Shown here: positions 36,962-45,511 of the stretch, one piece after another
How the letters are laid out: the number at the start of each line of letters is the position of its first letter
How positions within the stretch are numbered: the stretch's first letter is position 1
Assembly (NCBI RefSeq): GCF_023913515.1
Contig: NZ_CP099393.1
Location: forward strand, 310,001 to 374,000
DNA from: Natronococcus sp. CG52
GTDB lineage: Archaea > Halobacteriota > Halobacteria > Halobacteriales > Natrialbaceae
DNA length: 64,000 nucleotides
Direction of reading: 5' to 3'
The notes under the pieces: model-generated
Database searches by the model: none
Told to the model about the DNA's origin: nothing
What the model saw: the letters and a program-made list of their open reading frames with translations, nothing else
Position numbers and translations under genes: made by a program

Positions 36962-38927
36962 ACGGTTACAATCATCGGCATCAGAATTGCGAATTCGCGA
37001 CCCTGAGCACGTTTGGGGCGTTTCGCTGGAAAGTGTCTACCTCGCAGCAGCAGCCATCGCTGCAGACGAATCAATGGCTCGAGGTCTCAACTCTAGTTAC
37101 CGGGCGAGCATTCTTGCCACCAATACGAAACGCGATCGAACAGTCCATACAACCGTTCACGAGGTGCTACTGTCGAAGCTGGGTTTGAGAACTCGAGGGG
37201 GAAGGCTGACGAACACTGGAGTAATTCTCGTCACTTCTGATGATCCGCTCCCGTTGCTCCAGCAACTCGTCGTTACCGAATTACCTCGAGTGCGGGCATT
37301 GTTGAGACGCCTTCCAGACGATGTCCAGGGGTTCTCACGGAGAGAATTCGAATCGTTCCTCCAAGATGAATACGACGAGACTGTCACAGCACCACTCCTC
37401 GCCTCGTTCGGTTTCGGTGACCTGGGGACATACGGATACGAACCCTGCACAGAGGAAGTAGCCGATGAAATACTGTATGATCGGCCCGATCAACCGCTGC
37501 CGTCATATGCCTGGACCACCGAAGTGGTTCGGGCGATGACAGGAGTGCGTGACGAGATGTTACTGAGCCAGATCGTTGCCACACTCGAGGACGAAGACCA
37601 GCGAGTCAACGTCCCACACACGAACCACGATGTGCTCTTGGCAGAACCGAACCGAGAGCCGTGTCTGGATCCGGAAAGCATCACAGCAGCGATTTCCGTG
37701 GCTGTCGACAGATTGAATCGTGAACAGACAGTCATACAGCAACTACTGGTCACGAACGAAGACCACCTGCGAGAGAACGGTTCGGTGATAACGATAGAGG
37801 ACGTCGTTGAGACGACTGAACTCTCACGAACTGCCGCACAATTCGTTTGTGAGACTGTGAAGACGTGTCGATCACGGGGTGTTGATCAACTTCCAGCCGA
37901 ATACAGTTCGACTCGCTTGGACACTACCGTTTACAAGTCGTACAAATTGTTTTCGTCTGTCCCTGAAATAAGCTGCCAGTTGACCGAGCGAAACGGCGTT
38001 CAACTGCTACGGTTTCACGAGTTACCAGTAGTAGAAGGAGCACGTGACCAATGGGAAAACATCGTCGCGTTTCTCATCGATCGATTGCAAGATATCGAGA
38101 CGAGACGCGAACAGGCCGCCAATTTGACTGTGGGTGTCGAGCCGTCTGTCCGGGAGTCGCTCGCTGTCAACCAGTTTGAACAACTTGAGGAGGGCGTTAT
38201 CGAGCCGACATACTTCGCGTACACGCTCCCGGATCCAGACGTTCTCGGTGAAGAACAGATGAATGCATTCGTCGGCGATTCGACGGGGCTTCGGAAAGAA
38301 CGGGCGCAGTTGAACCGGTGGTCGAAGACGAAAGGGCCGGACTCTCGTCGGTTCACCGAACTTACGGACGAGTTGGTGAGCAAGGGCCTACACGAAGAAC
38401 TGGATGAACGCATCCTGCGAATTATGACGCCGTACGACGACGACACGTTTTCGGAGTACGCATCACAGTTTCGCCAACTCCTGAGCGAGGGATACGAGAT
38501 TCGGTTGCTCACACGCCATACACGGAAAAAGTGGCAGTGGGAACGATTGCGAGACAATCTGATCGGTGAACTCGATACGAATCGTGAGAACGTAACAATC
38601 CGAACCTACTCTCGCTACAAGGAGTTTGAGCGCATCACATCCGAAACAGATGCGAGAGAACTCGCCGAATTCGGAATCCATGCAAAACTACAGGCGATCG
38701 GCCACGCCGAGGAGGGGGCGACGCTTATTGGGTCAGCAAACTTCATGGAAAACAGCTACGACTGGAATCCCGAGTGTGGTATCTACACGGAAGCGACCAA
38801 CTTTGGGGCCGCCGCTCGAGAGTTCTTCGACTTCGTCTGGCAACTGTCCCAAGCAGATGAAGTGGATCTCGATCGTCTTCAAAAAATCCCGAAACAGGAC
38901 TTCTACCCCACATATTACTATAAATAA
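36954..38927 (+). CDS. dpdK: DpdK-like phospholipase-D-family protein
   Basis: 657 aa from ATG 36954 (MTERLQSSASELR), which overlaps the helicase stop by 8 bases. The frame is open further upstream, but only as a shadow of the helicase gene. The C-terminal part has a single PLD signature: GIHAKLQAIGHAEEGATLIG followed by SANFMEN (HxK near residue 576, Ser/Asn after), the hydrolase site of PLD-type nucleases. The canonical Asp of HxK(x4)D is not obvious. The N-terminal 450 residues are helical and unassigned. PLD proteins of this sort are the presumed nucleases of Dpd and DISARM systems. One HKD motif means it should work as a dimer. Confidence 0.75.
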   Translation: MTERLQSSASELRIRDPEHVWGVSLESVYLAAAAIAADESMARGLNSSYRASILATNTKRDRTVHTTVHEVLLSKLGLRTRGGRLTNTGVILVTSDDPLPLLQQLVVTELPRVRALLRRLPDDVQGFSRREFESFLQDEYDETVTAPLLASFGFGDLGTYGYEPCTEEVADEILYDRPDQPLPSYAWTTEVVRAMTGVRDEMLLSQIVATLEDEDQRVNVPHTNHDVLLAEPNREPCLDPESITAAISVAVDRLNREQTVIQQLLVTNEDHLRENGSVITIEDVVETTELSRTAAQFVCETVKTCRSRGVDQLPAEYSSTRLDTTVYKSYKLFSSVPEISCQLTERNGVQLLRFHELPVVEGARDQWENIVAFLIDRLQDIETRREQAANLTVGVEPSVRESLAVNQFEQLEEGVIEPTYFAYTLPDPDVLGEEQMNAFVGDSTGLRKERAQLNRWSKTKGPDSRRFTELTDELVSKGLHEELDERILRIMTPYDDDTFSEYASQFRQLLSEGYEIRLLTRHTRKKWQWERLRDNLIGELDTNRENVTIRTYSRYKEFERITSETDARELAEFGIHAKLQAIGHAEEGATLIGSANFMENSYDWNPECGIYTEATNFGAAAREFFDFVWQLSQADEVDLDRLQKIPKQDFYPTYYYK

Positions 38928-38994
38928 TATATTATATATGCCTAAATGAATGGAGGGGGTAGTCGCATATATGAACATAGGTGAAGTGGGGAGA

Positions 38995-39004
38995 TTCATA
39001 TAGA
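38995..39004 (+). promoter_or_regulatory. Probable TATA box before dpdA
   Basis: TTCATATAGA about 40 bases before the GTG at 39040, within the 112-base gap after dpdK. Two further AT-rich TATA-like tracts lie at 38925-38942. It suggests that dpdA and the next gene have their own promoter, separating modification from restriction genes. Confidence 0.45.
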
Positions 39005-39039
39005 AGAACGCGCAAACCTTGAGACGGTGAACACTATCT

Positions 39040-41241
39040 GTGAGGTTCTACGTTCCTGAATGGGATGACAACGTCGATGCTTACTATGACTTCGAGCACG
39101 ACGAGCACTCGGAGCTCGGGACCGAGGAGCGCGAGCAACACTATATCTGGGATATTTTCGACTACGAAACAACCCCAATAGACGGCGTGCTCATTTCACG
39201 CGAACAGGTCGAAGAGAGCGCCACGAAATTCGATCAACTCACATCCTATGGAGTCTACGACGAACGATCAGATCTCAATATCCCTGACTGGCTCCCGACG
39301 ATCAGTGACTGCGGCGCCTGGGGCTACAAATCGCTCCCGTTCCCTCCCTACGACAACGACGAGATGCTGGCGTTCTACGAAGACCTCGGCGTCACAGTTG
39401 GCGTGACGATCGACCACCTAGTGCTCGGGTCTGGACACGAGACCCGTCTCTATCTCGACAAACGCGCGTTCGCTGACTCCCCTCTCACGCCGAGTGACCT
39501 CCCCGAAGCGTTGACTGACGAAGTCGACGTCATGGTCGACGACTGGCCCACAGAGTGGCCGGACTACGTCGATGACTACGACCCGACGATATACGATGTA
39601 TCCACCGTCGAGCCGTTCGAACAGGAAGATTTCGAGGGCGATCCGGCAGCAGTGCTCGAGCGCCTTGACGACGACCCCCGGGCCGTCTACCGAGACGACG
39701 ACACGGAGTTCCGATACCAACTGACGCTCAACAACGCCGCGGAGATGAAGGAGTTGTACGACGCTAACAACTACTCCTTCCGGCTGATGGTCGCGATTCA
39801 GGGCTGGGATCCGACGTCGTACACGCGAGCAGCGGATCAGGTACTCGACCTGGGCTATCAGTACGTCGGTATCGGCGGCGTCGCCGGGAGCAACGCTAGC
39901 AGAATTCGGGATATCGTTACCGGCGTCGGGAACGCGGTCAAAGAACACGAACGAGCCCGGAAGACGCGAGTCGATACACACGTGTTCGGGTTCGCGAAAA
40001 CCGATGCGTTCGATGCGATCGGTCAAACCGGGATGACGAGTTTCGACAGCGCGAGTATGCTCCGGTCGGCTTGGACCGGCGGTGACAACTACCACCTCGA
40101 TAGCGAACGCCGCTACGACGCGCTTCGCGTCCGATTCGGCTCGAACAGGGATCCACTCGAGGAACAGATCGAAACCGCCCTCCGTGGACAGGAGTTGCTC
40201 CATTCGCTGCGAGCATTCGACGAGGATGAATCGATGTCCCAAGCGATCAGAGAGTGGGCCGCTGAGGCGGAAGACGCCCTCGACGAGTTGGCGTCCTACC
40301 TAGAGAACCATCGCCACGACGACGAGTACGACCAGCGTCTACTTCGGGATGTTGAGGACCACTTCCGTGACCACTACGATCACGGTCGCGAACTGCGGGC
40401 GAGTTTCAGTCGCTCACTCCGAAAGCAGGTAATCAAACTTCTTCGAGAGGACGACCCCGAATCCCCTGTCGAGTTCGAACAGTATCAAACGTTGATCGGG
40501 ACTGCTCGAGAGAAATTTGAGGAGTTCCCTAGGATGGCAGAGACAATCGAACAAGACGAAGAGGAGATAGATGATGTTGCTACGTTCAACCAGATCAAAG
40601 AACTCGTTGAGGATTATGCGGACTGGATCGGCGATGAGCGGTTGCTCAAGGAATACGAGAAACTCCTCAAAGAAGAGCCATGGACGGAATGCGACTGTGA
40701 AATCTGTCGAGAATACGGCATCGAAGTCGCTATCTTCCGAGGGAACAATCGCAACCGTCGTCGAGGATTTCACAATACGAAACGGTTCTACGATCAGTTC
40801 CAGGAAGATCTCCCGAAAACACTTGTCGTCACACCAGCTACTGATGCGATCGCAAAAAAGAGCTTGATAGAGGGATATTTCCTTACCGAACACACAGACT
40901 TCTGGTCGAGCGTCCATGACCTACCGGTTGCCGAGGTTGGCGTGATAAGCGAAACGGGCGTTCACGAGTGGTGGGCGGACGCACCAGCGTCAGTTTCGCT
41001 CGATTCGGATGCCATGGCAGTATCCGTCGGCGAGTTCTGTGCACGATACCAGAATGTCTTCCTATACGATCCCGAGGAGACGATTCATCGTGATGTCGTC
41101 CAGAACATCGAACAACACGGCTGTGCCGTCGAGTCATACGAGCGATCACAGGACCTTCGGGCGGCCGTTCTCGATCGACTGGGATATGACAGCGAGTTCG
41201 TGCCGGAATTTATGGTTCAAAAGGGGCTGATGGAGTTCTAA
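39040..41241 (+). CDS. dpdA: DpdA, TGT-like DNA guanine transglycosylase
   Basis: 733 aa from GTG 39040. The N-terminal pattern RFYVPEWDDNVDAYYDFEHD suits DpdA. TGT-fold signatures: SDCGAWGYKS (about residues 89-98), VAIQGWDP (about 254), QYVGIGGVAGSN (about 277-288), HVFGFAKTDAF followed by TSFDSASML (about 313-341, holding the nucleophile Asp), and a zinc site CDCEIC (about 549-554) completed by a His in RRRGFHN. Bacterial DpdA swaps guanine in DNA for preQ0; archaeal tRNA TGT does the same at G15 for archaeosine. The length and the large helical insertion (about 370-540) distinguish it from tRNA TGT. It is two bases from a DUF6884-like gene. Confidence 0.85.
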   Translation: MRFYVPEWDDNVDAYYDFEHDEHSELGTEEREQHYIWDIFDYETTPIDGVLISREQVEESATKFDQLTSYGVYDERSDLNIPDWLPTISDCGAWGYKSLPFPPYDNDEMLAFYEDLGVTVGVTIDHLVLGSGHETRLYLDKRAFADSPLTPSDLPEALTDEVDVMVDDWPTEWPDYVDDYDPTIYDVSTVEPFEQEDFEGDPAAVLERLDDDPRAVYRDDDTEFRYQLTLNNAAEMKELYDANNYSFRLMVAIQGWDPTSYTRAADQVLDLGYQYVGIGGVAGSNASRIRDIVTGVGNAVKEHERARKTRVDTHVFGFAKTDAFDAIGQTGMTSFDSASMLRSAWTGGDNYHLDSERRYDALRVRFGSNRDPLEEQIETALRGQELLHSLRAFDEDESMSQAIREWAAEAEDALDELASYLENHRHDDEYDQRLLRDVEDHFRDHYDHGRELRASFSRSLRKQVIKLLREDDPESPVEFEQYQTLIGTAREKFEEFPRMAETIEQDEEEIDDVATFNQIKELVEDYADWIGDERLLKEYEKLLKEEPWTECDCEICREYGIEVAIFRGNNRNRRRGFHNTKRFYDQFQEDLPKTLVVTPATDAIAKKSLIEGYFLTEHTDFWSSVHDLPVAEVGVISETGVHEWWADAPASVSLDSDAMAVSVGEFCARYQNVFLYDPEETIHRDVVQNIEQHGCAVESYERSQDLRAAVLDRLGYDSEFVPEFMVQKGLMEF

Positions 41242-41243
41242 TC

Positions 41244-41945
41244 ATGGACATACTCATCATCGATCAGTGTTCGAACAAGAAATCGTACCCAGACGAGAGC
41301 GCCGTCTTCGACGCGGCAGACATCGACAAGGCGGGTCTCGATACCCTTCGCGATCGTGAGGAGGCTGTCAGTCTGCCGGCACGAAAGCTCTATGGGGGGC
41401 GCCAGCAGCGGTACATTAGTGAAGCAACAGACTCCCTCCGCGCCGATCGGCATACCGTCGACCGCTATTTCATCAGTGCCGGATTCGGACTCGTCGAAGA
41501 GCGCGAGGAACTTCCGCCGTACGACGTGACCTTCGCAAAGATGACTGATAGCGAAATCGAATCCCGTTCTGCGTCACTACAGATTTCGGAGCGCACGCAG
41601 GAAGTGATCTCCGCCACCTCTTACGACGTTGTCTTTCTGGCACTTGGGAGGGATTACTATCAGGCCCTGGATGTGCCCGAGATCTTGGCTGCATTGCCCG
41701 AGACCTCGATCGGCGTGACCTTCAACCAGGAGGAGGTCGCAGATCGATACGAGAACGTTGTTTCGGTTCCCGCTCGGACCGACCAAGCGAAGGAACAGGG
41801 CACGATCGTCGTTGCGCTGAAGGGGACCTACCTGAAAAACTTTGCAGCCCGTCTCGACCCTGGTGGTGAACTCGAAACACCTGACGAAGTGGAATCAGCC
41901 TGTCTCTCTAAGCCGACCTCACAGCAGGATCTGTCTGATTTCTAG
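41244..41945 (+). CDS. DUF6884-like protein, DpdA partner
   Basis: 233 aa, two bases after dpdA. Start MDILIIDQCSNKKSYPDE, then SLPARKLYGGRQQRYISEAT, YFISAGFGLVEEREELPPYD and DVVFLALGRDYYQAL. The Cys-x-x-K/K start, Arg-x-x-Tyr helix and SAGFGL...PYD block are the hallmarks of DUF6884, commonly found fused to or beside DpdA/TgtA-type enzymes. Its role is unknown; a part in base exchange or substrate delivery is plausible. The family call is fairly confident, the function is inference. Confidence 0.7.
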   Translation: MDILIIDQCSNKKSYPDESAVFDAADIDKAGLDTLRDREEAVSLPARKLYGGRQQRYISEATDSLRADRHTVDRYFISAGFGLVEEREELPPYDVTFAKMTDSEIESRSASLQISERTQEVISATSYDVVFLALGRDYYQALDVPEILAALPETSIGVTFNQEEVADRYENVVSVPARTDQAKEQGTIVVALKGTYLKNFAARLDPGGELETPDEVESACLSKPTSQQDLSDF

Positions 41946-41995
41946 ATCCTAACTCAGGTACTTTGTCCGTTCTCTCTATCTGTTCTAGATTAGAT

Positions 41996-42020
41996 TTAAA
42001 TATTGTAGTCTTAATATGCA
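41996..42020 (+). promoter_or_regulatory. TATA-like tracts before the second TGT gene
   Basis: TTTAAATATT (about 41996-42005) and CTTAATATGC (42011-42020) lie 35-60 bases before ATG 42056 in a 110-base gap. This is consistent with an independent promoter for the three-gene TGT/wHTH/AAA operon. Confidence 0.4.
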
Positions 42021-42055
42021 AATTACTTTATTTCGGCCAGCTGAGCTAAAACCCG

Positions 42056-43090
42056 ATGCTGTATCGACAGCAAGTGCTCGATCTTCCACATGGAGAACTG
42101 CATACCCCAGTTCTCTTTCCCGTCCGAAACCTTGGGAAGCGGTCGAGTGACAACACACCAGCATACGTAGACATGATCCCGGATCTCCCAACGGCGATGA
42201 TCAACGCCCGTGCGATCAGAAACCGGGATCCAATGTGGGAGCGGTTGACTGATGGGGTGACGCTCAGAGAGGAGATGGGTGTTCCGGAGAACACGATCGT
42301 CTATGCCGATAGTGGTGGGTACGATTTCAGTCAGACAGCACCAGATACAACACCTCGAGAAACTCTCGAGACCCAACGGTTGTTCGATGCCGATATTTTT
42401 GGCACAGTAGACATTCCACTATCCAGAGAGAATCGGGCGGCAAAGAATCAACGTCGAATCGATCGAAGTGTTGAACTTGCGTTAGAAGCGAGCGATCGTC
42501 ATAATGGGGATGAACTTCTGCTCGCAAGTGTTCACGGGTATGATCCGGAGACGATTCAAAACAGTATTCGATATCTAGAAATCCGAGGTGATTTCGATGG
42601 ATATGCGCTAGGGAGTCTCGTCCCAATACGAACAGATTACAAAAAAGTCACAAAACTCGTTTTGGCAGCCCGAACTGCGACGGAGAAACACCTCCACGTC
42701 TATGGGCTTGGCGGACTGGTCTATCAGCCCCTTTTGCTCTATCTTGGAGTGGATAGTTTCGATTCGTCTGCCTTCATTCGAAGCGCAGGCAATCGAAACT
42801 ACTTGCTCCCCGGATTCGGCGGTGAAGAGCTGTGGAATATCGATGAGCTCGAATACCTCCCTTGTCCCTGTCCCGTCTGTGGGTCCCGAACACTCAACGA
42901 TATCCGAGAGGATCGTGATGCGCTGGTTAAGCACAACCTTTGGGCACTGGCCGCGGAATTACGCCGATTTCGGTACGTCTCGGCTGCTGGCAAGGATATC
43001 GAGGACTATCTTGATCTCCGGTTCCAGGGCAACGAAGTAACACAACGAGCATACAGAACGGCCAAGCAGCAAGTTCGGAGGTTATCATGA
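42056..43090 (+). CDS. Second TGT-family protein (short DpdA-like)
   Basis: 344 aa. TGT fold: LDLPHGELHTPVLFPVRNLG at the N-terminus, YADSGGYDF (about residues 82-90, catalytic region SGGF in tRNA TGT), ASVHGYDPE (about 157), FDGYALGSLVP (about 181), YGLGGLVYQPLLLYLGVDSF followed by DSSAF (nucleophile Asp, about 232-236), and a complete zinc site CPCPVCG (about 268-274) with His in LVKHNLW (about 292). It is too short for archaeal tRNA TGT, which carries extra C-terminal domains including PUA, and resembles phage-type DpdA. It is coupled by a four-base overlap to a wHTH gene and an AAA gene, so it belongs to a separate module from the 733-aa DpdA. Confidence 0.8.
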   Translation: MLYRQQVLDLPHGELHTPVLFPVRNLGKRSSDNTPAYVDMIPDLPTAMINARAIRNRDPMWERLTDGVTLREEMGVPENTIVYADSGGYDFSQTAPDTTPRETLETQRLFDADIFGTVDIPLSRENRAAKNQRRIDRSVELALEASDRHNGDELLLASVHGYDPETIQNSIRYLEIRGDFDGYALGSLVPIRTDYKKVTKLVLAARTATEKHLHVYGLGGLVYQPLLLYLGVDSFDSSAFIRSAGNRNYLLPGFGGEELWNIDELEYLPCPCPVCGSRTLNDIREDRDALVKHNLWALAAELRRFRYVSAAGKDIEDYLDLRFQGNEVTQRAYRTAKQQVRRLS

Positions 43091-43989
43091 CCACCGAACG
43101 CGCAACGGTTCGCCCCGTGACTCTTGGCCGACTCACGGAACTTACTCACCTCTGTGAGACGATCGGGAACACGACGGCCGAGATCGAAGACGCACTGGAT
43201 ATCACGAATCGACGCGCCCGAGAGACGGTTCTCGAAGCCACACGGATCGGACTACTCGAAGAACACAACGCGGAAGACAGCGAGGAGGAAGCAGTCTACC
43301 GGACGACCCCTGTTGGAGAGCGGTTTCTGGACGCAATCCGTGACGAAGATTGGTCGACAGCGGATGATATTCTGACTGTTCGAAGCCCGCATTACAGTGC
43401 CTTCTCTGAGGCACTGTCCGAAATCGGGCCAATCGGCCCCGATAAACTGCTCAAACACCTCGAGGACGCACACGAATTCTCGTCCTATTCGTTCAACCAG
43501 ACCGGGATCGAGGTCATTGGAAGTTGGGGTGAACGACTCGGCGGAATCCAACGGAACGCCTTCACAGGCGATTACTACGTCGTCAATCGTGTATCCCTTC
43601 CGGAGAATTTCCAGTACGTTCTCCTCGAGATCTACGACGAACTCGAGGAGACGGCTGGTGTCAACCTTCGCCAGCGCTATCTCTCGATCCCGCGGCTCCG
43701 AGAGCGAACTTGTGAACGACTTGGATGTACTCGAGAGACGTTCGACCGAGGACTCTCGAAACTCTGTCAGGAGAACGTCGGCAAACTCGAGTTATCAGGT
43801 GCGCCGCTGGATACGGCGGCGAAAGACTCGGCGCTGGGTATCAAAGAAATTGAACTTGCAGACGGTGACTCACTCGTTTCGACCTCGCAGTCGACTCGCC
43901 AAGTAATGGCCGGCCTCGAACAGTTCGACAAACAGTACTACTATCTCGCGGTGTACGACCGCGAGATTACGTTCACACCAGACCAATGA
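43087..43989 (+). CDS. Winged-helix protein coupled to TGT and AAA genes
   Basis: 300 aa, overlapping both neighbours by four bases (ATGA). The N-terminal winged helix is LTHLCETIGNTTAEIEDALD, then RARETVLEATRIGLLEE. A second HTH-like region follows (EALSEIGPIGPDKLLKHL), as does a helical C-terminal part with RLRERTCERLGCTRETFDRG. It resembles the DNA-binding companions often encoded before ATPases of the Orc1/MoxR class in defence operons. Specific family not recognised. In this context it may target the TGT homologue or the ATPase to DNA. Confidence 0.65.
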   Translation: MTTERATVRPVTLGRLTELTHLCETIGNTTAEIEDALDITNRRARETVLEATRIGLLEEHNAEDSEEEAVYRTTPVGERFLDAIRDEDWSTADDILTVRSPHYSAFSEALSEIGPIGPDKLLKHLEDAHEFSSYSFNQTGIEVIGSWGERLGGIQRNAFTGDYYVVNRVSLPENFQYVLLEIYDELEETAGVNLRQRYLSIPRLRERTCERLGCTRETFDRGLSKLCQENVGKLELSGAPLDTAAKDSALGIKEIELADGDSLVSTSQSTRQVMAGLEQFDKQYYYLAVYDREITFTPDQ

Positions 43990-45137
43990 GCGAAGCCTTC
44001 AACATCAGCGACGAGGCACAGAACTACGATCAATTCGGACTCGACGAGAATCCGTTTCCGTATAGTCCGGTTCCCGCGAAAAATCCAGAAATATACTGCG
44101 GGCAAGAACAAGCGACGGCTGCGATCAGTTCGACGGTCTCGACGACGCTATCAACGGGCAAATCGAAGCACCTTGTCGTCACTGGAAAGTACGGTAACGG
44201 CAAGTCTCATACACTCAAGTACACACGATCACTTCTCCGAGATCGAAAAGACGTCGTCGTCGGCTACGTCGCTCAACCCGGAGAGGGGTTCGTCGACATC
44301 TATCATGAGTTCATGTATGACCTCGGCTTCAGTGAGGTACAGGATATCGCGTATGAGTATCTTGCATCAATTGCACGAGAGATCACCGAGACGAACCCCG
44401 TTGGTGCAAATGCGATGCGCTCGCTTATTGACGAAGGAGAGGTACTCCTATCAGAAATCATTCCAGAGACCATCAAGCGATTGAGCGACGTGACGCAGTT
44501 CGCAGACTTCGCTAGAGCGATCGTGCATATGGTGTACGAGGACACGAATCTATACGCGTGGCAGTGGCTCACCGCAGAAGGAATTCGATACGAACAGCGG
44601 AAAGAAATGGAGATCCACACGGCTCTAGACGACGATACGATGGGCGTACGAGCGTTTACAGCACTGAAGAATGTGCTCCTTGAGTTAGGATACACTGCCG
44701 TTTTTGTCTTCATCGACGAATTTGAGAGCATTGCGCGACTCTCGTCTAAAGACGAGCAGGCAACGCTGAACAGCATTCGTCACCTGATGGATCAAAACAG
44801 TGAGGGGCTCTGTCTTTTGTTCGGTTGTGCACCCGAAGTTTGGCAGGACGTGATGAGTGAGTACCATGCATTCAGTGAGCGAATCGGTCAAGAAGTCGCC
44901 CTTCGACCGCTTACGAACGAGCATCTCCATGAGTTGGTTGAAGAGTATCTTGAACAGGAGCGCATAGGCGAAGCAGTCGGTGTACAGCCGTTTACTGAGG
45001 ATGGACTAGATATGGTATTACAGCGGTCACAAGGAAATATACGTCAGGTCCTTTCAGTCTGTAGCCGTCTTTTGGACTCCGCAGCACAGAGTCAGCAGTC
45101 TAAAATCACTGCAGAATTTGTCCAAGAATCGCTTTGA
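43986..45137 (+). CDS. AAA ATPase (Orc1/Cdc6- or BrxC-like) of the second TGT operon
   Basis: 383 aa. After a lead YDQFGLDENPFPYSPVP, Walker A is VTGKYGNGKSHTLKY (about residues 66-80) and Walker B VFVFIDEFES (about 239-248), followed by sensor-like and lid helices (GCAPEVWQDV; VLQRSQGNIRQVLSVCSRLL). The total length and lead resemble Orc1/Cdc6-type ATPases, but no C-terminal origin-binding winged helix is present. It could provide the ATP-driven DNA-remodelling that DpdB supplies in the bacterial system; that is inference. Last gene of its operon. Confidence 0.75.
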   Translation: MSEAFNISDEAQNYDQFGLDENPFPYSPVPAKNPEIYCGQEQATAAISSTVSTTLSTGKSKHLVVTGKYGNGKSHTLKYTRSLLRDRKDVVVGYVAQPGEGFVDIYHEFMYDLGFSEVQDIAYEYLASIAREITETNPVGANAMRSLIDEGEVLLSEIIPETIKRLSDVTQFADFARAIVHMVYEDTNLYAWQWLTAEGIRYEQRKEMEIHTALDDDTMGVRAFTALKNVLLELGYTAVFVFIDEFESIARLSSKDEQATLNSIRHLMDQNSEGLCLLFGCAPEVWQDVMSEYHAFSERIGQEVALRPLTNEHLHELVEEYLEQERIGEAVGVQPFTEDGLDMVLQRSQGNIRQVLSVCSRLLDSAAQSQQSKITAEFVQESL

Positions 45138-45511
45138 TCAAATCGACTAACTAATATATAGAAACAAGCCAGTTTTCGGATATATTTGAGGTTGATGACA
45201 GCGTTTAAGTAATTATCTTAGTCTAATTACTTGAATCCAATCCTATCTGAAAAATTCTTATATCCATTAATTCACATAAATCCCTCCTAACCCAAATATT
45301 TCCTGCGAAAGGGAGAGAATTTTCAAGTTAAATTCGGAGTCCAAGGGGATATCTATGAATTCCGCAGTTCTCTGTATGACCAACCAATAAGACTATATGC
45401 TCTACCCATATTCTACAGATATGATTCCGAGAAGGACAGAAGCTACCAGAGATAGGATTCAATCATTGTTAGTGTATAACAAGAGGTTCCAGATCACGTG
45501 GGTGATTCTGC
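45138..45511. other. AT-rich intergenic region
   Basis: 374 bases, clearly AT-richer than surrounding genes, with no coding frame. It separates the AAA gene from the transporter gene and probably contains the latter's promoter. No further structure was recognised. Confidence 0.5.

Noticed and set aside
20046-38927. DISARM system
   Set aside because: DUF1998 helicase and PLD proteins recall DrmA and DrmC, but no DNA methyltransferase (DrmMI/MII) or DrmB is present, while two TGT homologues and the G-K gene order point to Dpd.
39418-40242. Frame of 274 codons opposite dpdA
   Set aside because: Mirror of the Asp/Glu-rich TGT gene; non-acidic, Val/Arg-rich composition not seen in haloarchaeal proteins.
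42056-43090. Housekeeping archaeosine tRNA-guanine transglycosylase
   Set aside because: Too short, without the C-terminal PUA-containing domains, and embedded in an operon with wHTH and AAA genes.
43986-45137. Orc1/Cdc6 replication initiator marking an origin
   Set aside because: The protein lacks the C-terminal origin-binding winged helix, is the last gene of an operon with a TGT homologue, and the following AT-rich region shows no repeated origin-box motifs.
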